Below, piece after piece: positions 15,949 to 20,527 of a stretch of DNA of 20,527 bases (position 1 is the stretch's first letter; each line of letters begins with the position of its first letter). Below the pieces are notes generated by a model that saw nothing but the letters and a program-made list of their open reading frames with translations, searched no databases and was not told the DNA's origin. Position numbers and translations under genes: made by a program. This DNA is from a virus. The stretch lies in IMG/VR virus record IMGVR_UViG_3300025646_006814, positions 1 to 20,527 of that record, one strand, 5' to 3'.

Positions 15949-17522
15949 TATAGCCAGCCTTTTAAGTCAATGTTTTCATTACCGGCTTTAAAATGGTAAG
16001 GATTATCCTTACCTTTTGAAAAATAAGCTCCTTGATGGGTAGGTCTGTTTACTTGCATACTATTCAAAGCAGCACGAGTCATATCTAACCCTTGTTGTTG
16101 GAATTTAAGTGAAGTATCTCTTAGGAATTGACCAATGCCAAAACTCATTACTAAGTCATCATTATAGCCTGTTTGGGCTTCGGGTCGTCCACTTTTCCAA
16201 ATAAATACTTTCATTTCTTCTAACAATCTTTTTGATTGAATCGTTACACTTCTATCACCAACGTACTCTCTAAATTTATTAACTACAAGAGGTCTTGTTC
16301 TCATTGACATTGTAAATCCAGGAGTTAAATTATTACTAAATTCGTAGCTGTTAAAATACGAATCAGCTGTTAATTGGTCACTCTTAGGTGAATAATAGAA
16401 GTTTCTATACCCATTTTCTAGTATAGTTTCTATGGTAGCCCAACCAATTGATGCATTTTCTACTACTAATAACCCTTGATTATATTCAGTTGCTAAACCT
16501 AATAAAAATAAACCAAATTCTTTAGGTGGTAATTGGCCTTTATATTCAGCTACTTGGGTGTTAGTTGTAATATCCATTACATGAGCCGCAGAAAAATCTT
16601 TACCATCACCTCTAGCAACATCAGCAATAACCATATAATCTCTAGAGTAATCAGCAGGTTCCCAAACCCATAAATTTTGGTCAGCACCTCTTCTTTCAAT
16701 AGGATCTTTAACTGTAGTTTCTGTAAGAAACTCTAACCATTCAGAATGAAATACAATATCACCTGAGGTGCTAAAGTCACAATCACATTCTTGTGCTGCC
16801 ATACGAGGATCACCTAGCAATTCATCTTGGCGTTTTCTCCAAGATTCATCTCGTTCTGGGTGGACGTACCAAGGTAATTTAATAGGTAAAAAATCATTTG
16901 CCCCTGCTTCGGCTGAAACCCATGTTTTATGGAACCAGTTACCTGTACCATAAGGGGTAGATAGTACAATAGCACCACCACCTGTAGCCAAGGTTTGTTG
17001 AGCTGAAGCCCAAATTTCACCAATACCCTCAATAAATGCTGCCTCGTCAATTAACAACAAAGATACTGCTTCTGATCTACCAGCATCACTTGATGCTGAA
17101 GTAGCTTTAATTTGGGACCCGTTACTTAATCTTAATGAAAGTTTATTATTCTCATCTGCATCAATTTTAAGCCATGAAGGTAAATTTTCATACATGAATT
17201 TTACCTTTGTAACCATGTTACGGGCTGTTTCTTGCTTTGTCGCAATACAGAGTACGTTTTTATCTTTATGGAATAACATTAACCATAAAGAATAACCTGC
17301 TGCTAGGGTAGAAATACCTAACTGACGAGATTTAAGAATAATTGAATATGGGTTATCCTGTAATAGGTGTAGTACTTTTTCTTGGAAAGGATATAAGTTA
17401 AATAATACTCTACCTCTTTGAGGGTGTTGAATATTACAATATTTTTTCATAAAGTGTGCTGGGTCGGAAGCACATTTTACAAATTCTTGTTGAATTATCT
17501 GTCTTAAATTTTGTTCAGCCAT
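15948..17522 (-). CDS. 17: Large terminase subunit gp17
   Basis: This 524-residue protein has an N-terminal ATPase. The Walker A-like motif is KSRQLGIST (residues 64-72), Walker B is LLLIDEAAFI (155-164, Asp159/Glu160), and the coupling motif is LSTPYGTG (188-195). The C-terminal RNase H-like nuclease has VIADVARGDGKD (Asp301), VVENASIG (Glu355) and YNDDLVMS (Asp455/456), the expected acidic triad. Together these cut concatemers and drive DNA into the prohead. T4 has Lys in the last part of Walker A (SRQLGKT); here it is Ile, with Lys64 at the start of the motif. That is a known variant in several terminase families. It is shorter than T4 gp17 (610 residues). The start follows the preceding gene without a gap. 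Confidence 0.95.
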   Translation of the reverse strand: MAEQNLRQIIQQEFVKCASDPAHFMKKYCNIQHPQRGRVLFNLYPFQEKVLHLLQDNPYSIILKSRQLGISTLAAGYSLWLMLFHKDKNVLCIATKQETARNMVTKVKFMYENLPSWLKIDADENNKLSLRLSNGSQIKATSASSDAGRSEAVSLLLIDEAAFIEGIGEIWASAQQTLATGGGAIVLSTPYGTGNWFHKTWVSAEAGANDFLPIKLPWYVHPERDESWRKRQDELLGDPRMAAQECDCDFSTSGDIVFHSEWLEFLTETTVKDPIERRGADQNLWVWEPADYSRDYMVIADVARGDGKDFSAAHVMDITTNTQVAEYKGQLPPKEFGLFLLGLATEYNQGLLVVENASIGWATIETILENGYRNFYYSPKSDQLTADSYFNSYEFSNNLTPGFTMSMRTRPLVVNKFREYVGDRSVTIQSKRLLEEMKVFIWKSGRPEAQTGYNDDLVMSFGIGQFLRDTSLKFQQQGLDMTRAALNSMQVNRPTHQGAYFSKGKDNPYHFKAGNENIDLKGWL

Positions 17523-18100
17523 TATTTACCAATCTTCCAATACATACGAACCGTATAAATAGGTTGGAAGTCTGGGTTTAAACCTATACCAAAACCGTAT
17601 GCATCTCTTTTTTTATTAACGTACAATAATTCACCGTTAATATTTTGTACTGCTTGATTAGTTGCTCCTACCGAAACACCCCCATAAAACTCGCGTTTGT
17701 AGAGGTAAACAGTATTAGTAATTGTAGTTGTTGGGATGAAAATGTTGGATTGAACATCTCTCATTGCGATTAAGTTACGGGTAATAGTGTCATTAATGAC
17801 AATAGAACCTAACGTATCTATCTGAATTGTATCAGTATAGAAGTATTTAGCATAATAATCTTTTAATACCGTAACTGTGTCGATAGGGGTAGAGAATGTA
17901 TCAATATCAACTACTACTTTTTCTACAATTTTAGGAACATATTTTGTTGTCTCTACTTTAACAGTATCCCAATGGGTTACTACTTCTGTAATAACCTTTG
18001 GTTCTACTGGAGGTGTAGAAGAGCAGCTTCGTTGTAAAAACAATAAAACTGCTAATACTACGATTAGTAAAGTTTGAATATTTTTAAAGTAGTCCTTCAA
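17522..18100 (-). CDS. Membrane-anchored protein of unknown function (TTG start)
   Basis: This 192-residue protein has a single N-terminal hydrophobic segment (residues about 8-23, IQTLLIVVLAVLLFLQ). RSCSSTPP follows, then a Val/Thr/Asp-rich extended region (VVTHWDTVKVETTKYVPKI) and a beta-rich C-terminus ending YTVRMYWKIGK. The segment looks like a signal anchor. A lipoprotein is possible, but QRSC is a poor lipobox. The only plausible start is TTG at 18100, inside the preceding gene by 17 nt. Six codons further upstream there is an in-frame stop and no ATG. Similar short membrane proteins occur in phages of Bacteroidota, and some may act in lysis as spanins, but I cannot show that here. It sits directly before gp17. 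Confidence 0.6.
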   Translation of the reverse strand: MKDYFKNIQTLLIVVLAVLLFLQRSCSSTPPVEPKVITEVVTHWDTVKVETTKYVPKIVEKVVVDIDTFSTPIDTVTVLKDYYAKYFYTDTIQIDTLGSIVINDTITRNLIAMRDVQSNIFIPTTTITNTVYLYKREFYGGVSVGATNQAVQNINGELLYVNKKRDAYGFGIGLNPDFQPIYTVRMYWKIGK

Positions 18101-18452
18101 GTTCTTTCTTGATTTTAGTTAACTCTTTTAAACGAGCTAATAAACGTTCTTTTTCTTCACCCTCAGCTTTTTTCCACTGATTAACTGTAGTTTTCATTTC
18201 TTTAGTAGTGTCAGCTAATTTACGAGCAATAGTAGAAACTGAGTCACCTTTAGCTAGATCTGCGGATGAAGGTTCAGCCATATCATCGTCAACGTCTTCA
18301 GTAGTAAGTGCTTTTTGTAAACGTTCTGCTTCATCAGCAGCACGCTTCATTTCATCGGCGTATGTTTTAGCATCTTCCGGTTTTACACCTTCTTCAGAAA
18401 GTAATTCAACGATTGTTTCTTTAATATAATCTTTAAAGTCTGACTTTTTCAT
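18084..18452 (-). CDS. Small charged coiled-coil protein before the terminase region
   Basis: This 122-residue protein starts MKKSDFKDYIKETIVELLSEEG, followed by a helix DEMKRAADEAERLQKAL. A short acidic linker (TTEDVDDDMAEPSS) precedes a long C-terminal coiled coil (VNQWKKAEGEEKERLLARLKEL). It has no enzyme motif. It begins a transcript with an ATATTTAT element 17 nt upstream and lies two genes before gp17. The position and coiled coil would fit a small terminase (gp16) or a small prohead core protein, but I see no clear match to either. Family not recognised. Confidence 0.6.
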   Translation of the reverse strand: MKKSDFKDYIKETIVELLSEEGVKPEDAKTYADEMKRAADEAERLQKALTTEDVDDDMAEPSSADLAKGDSVSTIARKLADTTKEMKTTVNQWKKAEGEEKERLLARLKELTKIKKELEGLL

Positions 18453-18461
18453 TACAATAAT

Positions 18462-18477
18462 ATTTTATTATAAATAT
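18462..18477 (-). promoter_or_regulatory. ATATTTAT element before the terminase block (candidate promoter)
   Basis: The sense strand reads ATATTTATAATAAAAT, identical over 16 nt to the site before the prohead core block. It lies just after the kinase gene stop, and the octamer ends 17 nt before the ATG at 18452. The complement reads TATAAATAT. Confidence 0.55.
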
Positions 18478-18478
18478 G

Positions 18479-19012
18479 TTAAAGATCCATATAATTTACC
18501 ATTTGGAAAATTCGATCTTCAGTGCTACCCTCAAGCACACCATATTTTTTAATGCGATGTTTTTGTTGGCTTAAAATATGTCGAATAATGATATCAATTT
18601 CATTTCTGTAGTTTGCATCTGTTTCTCTAATACCATTATCTTCAATCTCTACACCTTCTGGTGAAACGTAGAAAATATAATCGTATTCTCTAATCAAACG
18701 AATAGCGTAAGCATAAAATGCTTCTTTATCAGTCCAATCCATTGATTTAGAAGCTTGAGCAAAAGCCATTACATCAATGATAGTTCTATCTGTAATGATA
18801 TTATCAATTAGCAATTCGCTTGCTCTCTCAGCCATAAAGACTGTTTGACCTAAAAATGTTGAATCAGTATTTAATGGAATACCCATTGCCATTAGCTCCT
18901 TAGAACGTTCTGTTCTAGTTGTGTATCCTTCAAAATATTTTAGCTCTTTAAGAGCGTTGACAAGTGTAGTTTTACCTACACTCATCGTACCACATAATCC
19001 TATTCTTGCCAT
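18479..19012 (-). CDS. NadR/AAA_28-type P-loop kinase-like protein
   Basis: This 177-residue protein has Walker A GTMSVGKTT (residues 8-16), TDRTIIDVMAF (74-84, Asp75/Arg76), a strand DYIFYVSPEG (111-120) and a lid-like segment GIRETDANYRNEID (127-140). This arrangement is typical of the NadR-type nucleoside/nicotinamide riboside kinase-like ATPases (AAA_28). Those enzymes phosphorylate a small molecule, often in NAD salvage, but the substrate cannot be read from sequence. The start overlaps the preceding cupin gene by 13 nt. It ends the accessory block before an ATATTTAT element. A deoxynucleoside kinase is the main alternative. Confidence 0.75.
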   Translation of the reverse strand: MARIGLCGTMSVGKTTLVNALKELKYFEGYTTRTERSKELMAMGIPLNTDSTFLGQTVFMAERASELLIDNIITDRTIIDVMAFAQASKSMDWTDKEAFYAYAIRLIREYDYIFYVSPEGVEIEDNGIRETDANYRNEIDIIIRHILSQQKHRIKKYGVLEGSTEDRIFQMVNYMDL

Positions 19013-19380
19013 TTTCTATAAACTCTATAACTATCTGAATCAAAGTGTTCAGTTGATACTTCAAAAATTGTTCCGTCAGTTAATGCTTTCAATTGGTGAG
19101 GCATTCCTGGGAATTGTCTAACACTATCTCCTTCACGCAAATGTTGCTCATGTTCCTCACCAGTTTCAGTATCAATCCAACGATACAAAAATTCACCTTT
19201 ATCTACATACCATGTTTCATCTTTTTCTAAGTGGTAGTGCATGCTAAAGTTACAACCTTCTTTGAACACAAGCAACTTACCACAGTAAAGCTCGTTATTT
19301 TCAAAAATAATTTCATGCCCCCAACCTTTAGGAACATTACATTCTTTACATTCTTTAGCGTTAATTACAATTGGTTTCAT
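19000..19380 (-). CDS. Single-domain cupin, possible sugar or sugar-phosphate enzyme
   Basis: This 126-residue protein is one complete cupin domain. Motif 1 contains MHYHLEKDETWYV (residues 47-59), giving His48, His50 and Glu55 as metal ligands. Motif 2 contains FPGMPHQL (90-97), giving His95. The beginning KGWGHEIIFENNELYCGKLL resembles cupins related to mannose-6-phosphate isomerase and lyxose isomerase. Such proteins isomerise or bind sugars, or tailor surface polysaccharide precursors. It sits between a 90-residue unknown protein and the kinase, with overlap, so it likely works with them. The metal site looks intact; the substrate is unknown. Confidence 0.75.
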   Translation of the reverse strand: MKPIVINAKECKECNVPKGWGHEIIFENNELYCGKLLVFKEGCNFSMHYHLEKDETWYVDKGEFLYRWIDTETGEEHEQHLREGDSVRQFPGMPHQLKALTDGTIFEVSTEHFDSDSYRVYRKWQE

Positions 19381-19381
19381 C

Positions 19382-19654
19382 TTAAAATCGTGTTGTGCCT
19401 CTCATTGAGGGGTTTTTATACCAAGGTAAACCTTCTCTTTCTTTACGAGTCTCAGACCATGTCTCATAATCCATTTTTTGACCATAAAGGTGGTATTGTT
19501 TACCTAAACTACATTCTTCTCCTTCAATTGGTTCTACAGCTGGACCATCCCAGTTGTGAAGTTTCCAATTTTCTTCATCATTAAATTTAATCATATGATG
19601 TCTCGCTCCTTGAGACCTCATAGTACGATACTCGTATAATCTATCTTTTGCCAT
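19382..19654 (-). CDS. Small protein of unknown function with Trp/His/Tyr-rich motif
   Basis: This 90-residue protein starts MAKDRLYEYRTMRSQGARHHM. Its centre, WKLHNWDGPAVEP, and the later QYHLYGQKMDYETWSETRKE look like a compact conserved repeat-like fold rich in aromatic residues. It ends in LPWYKNPSMRGTTRF. It has no signal or membrane segment. The stop is directly followed by the cupin gene. I do not know its function. Confidence 0.6.
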   Translation of the reverse strand: MAKDRLYEYRTMRSQGARHHMIKFNDEENWKLHNWDGPAVEPIEGEECSLGKQYHLYGQKMDYETWSETRKEREGLPWYKNPSMRGTTRF

Positions 19655-19661
19655 AACTTTA

Positions 19662-20527
19662 TTAATAATTTTCTATAAAATCAGGATATTCTTCCATATC
19701 CTCTTTAAACTGTAAAATATATTCTGCAACATATGTCCCTTGAGCACCTGAAACTGTAATACCACGAGCTGATAAAGCATCGCCTACAAAGTGCACATTG
19801 TTGTAATCAGCTAATGCTAGTGTATCGTAATCTACAAGTGGTTCAGGAGACAAATATTTAACTTCAGGAATATAAATACCCCAATCATCCCCCAATGTTG
19901 GGAATACTTTTTTCATATCATCAATAAAATCATCAATATATGAATAGTAACCTTGGAATGCTTCACGTACTGAATCTAGTGAATTGATTGACATAGCATC
20001 AATGGTTTCACCTTCACTTGTAATACCTACTTTACGTGATGGGCTATAGTATAAACCAGAGTGAATTTTAGGTGCATTACGACCTTCAATACCTTGGTTT
20101 TTAATCCAGGTTTTATTTACCTTTTGAACCAATTCACGTGACCAATCAAATGGATTTTCGATACCAGGAATTTCCATCAAGATACCAAAATTGGTCATAT
20201 TGTTACGATGTTCTTCTCCTTTTTTAGCGTGACCATTGTAACTAACATCTCCGTATGTTTGTTCAACAGCTACATAAGCAGCATTGTTGTTTGTACAGAA
20301 TGAACGAAGCGAAACACCATTATCGAATTTACGATACAATTTAAAATCGTAACTGATGTCAATCAACTTTTGGAAGTGATGTTGAGGTGCTTCAAAACGT
20401 ACACCAATTTGTACTGGTTTTGGTTCTGTAGGGAATGAATAATCATCTGCTAGCTGTTTACCAAAATCAATACCTGATTTACCAACTGCAAAGATTAGGC
20501 GGTCATATTTTATTGTTTCTTTTGGAG
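19662..20527 (-). CDS. FAD-dependent dehydrogenase, COG2509-like (partial, N-terminus beyond window)
   Basis: The reading frame stays open from the stop at 19662 to the right edge, about 288 codons. The Met-like start at 20366 is an internal TTG and should not be used. The upstream part reads YDRLIFAVGKSGIDFGKQL and VQIGVRFEAP. These match the mid-region of a family of uncharacterised FAD-dependent dehydrogenases, where AVGRSG and GVRxExP are typical. FCTNNNAAYVAVEQ follows. Near the C-terminus is VHFVGDALSARGITVSG, the FAD-contacting GD...G motif. The N-terminal Rossmann FAD-binding GxGxxG would lie outside the window. It heads the accessory block and is 7 nt before the next gene. Substrate unknown. 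Confidence 0.8.
   Translation of the reverse strand, partial: PKETIKYDRLIFAVGKSGIDFGKQLADDYSFPTEPKPVQIGVRFEAPQHHFQKLIDISYDFKLYRKFDNGVSLRSFCTNNNAAYVAVEQTYGDVSYNGHAKKGEEHRNNMTNFGILMEIPGIENPFDWSRELVQKVNKTWIKNQGIEGRNAPKIHSGLYYSPSRKVGITSEGETIDAMSINSLDSVREAFQGYYSYIDDFIDDMKKVFPTLGDDWGIYIPEVKYLSPEPLVDYDTLALADYNNVHFVGDALSARGITVSGAQGTYVAEYILQFKEDMEEYPDFIENY

Noticed and set aside
16814-17050. Minus-strand frame overlapping gp17 in another frame
   Set aside because: It lies wholly within the terminase ATPase domain, whose motifs are intact and in one frame; no sign of frameshift.
20364-20366. TTG as the start of the right-most gene
   Set aside because: The frame continues to the window edge with conserved family sequence upstream (AVGKSG, GVRFE), so this is an internal codon.
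1-20527. tRNA genes, integrase, transposase or attachment sites
   Set aside because: None recognised on either strand by eye; gaps are short and explained by starts, terminators and promoter-like elements.

Overview
This window looks like part of the structural region of a T4-like myovirus (Caudoviricetes). All convincing genes lie on the minus strand, so transcription runs from high to low coordinates. The DNA is AT-rich, genes are tightly packed with many TAATG stop/start overlaps, and most starts lack a strong Shine-Dalgarno sequence. That, together with a membrane protein resembling ones seen in Bacteroidota phages, makes a Bacteroidota (Flavobacteria-like) host my best guess. The host is an inference. 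I saw no tRNA, CRISPR array, integrase or insertion sequence.

Layout in transcription order. (1) 20527-18479 is an accessory block: the C-terminal part of an FAD-dependent dehydrogenase (COG2509-like, cut by the window edge), a small protein of unknown function, a cupin, and a NadR/AAA_28-type P-loop kinase. (2) 18452-15948 holds a small coiled-coil protein, a membrane-anchored protein with a TTG start, and the large terminase gp17. (3) 15920-10790 holds the portal gp20, four small or medium proteins in the position of T4 prohead-core genes 67/68, and the prohead protease gp21, followed by a strong terminator. (4) 10607-7789 holds the scaffold gp22 and the major capsid protein gp23. This pair has its own leader with two perfect inverted repeats, and a terminator at each end. 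(5) 7687-5330 is an enzyme cassette: a pentein-fold arginine deiminase/amidinotransferase-like enzyme, a phosphatidylserine-decarboxylase-like pyruvoyl enzyme, and PhoH, all overlapping. (6) 5287-2199 holds a small virion-type protein and the neck/tail-completion proteins gp13, gp14 and gp15. (7) 2166-1 is the N-terminal 722 residues of a very large repeat and cadherin-like fibre or adhesin, which runs off the left edge.

The order 17-20-(core)-21-22-23-(enzymes)-13-14-15 differs from T4 (13-14-15-16-17-18-19-20-21-22-23). The sheath and tube genes are absent between 17 and 20, and the neck genes lie after the capsid gene.

The two most interesting observations follow. First, an exact octamer ATATTTAT (sense strand) lies 14-23 nt before the start codon of six genes, each at the head of a gene block, and I found no other copy in the window. 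In five of the six, the opposite strand reads TATAAATA, the T4 late-promoter octamer, pointing away from the genes. Second, a pentein and a pyruvoyl decarboxylase, both with all expected catalytic residues, are translationally coupled inside the head/neck gene cluster. This suggests an undescribed phage metabolic or membrane-modifying function.
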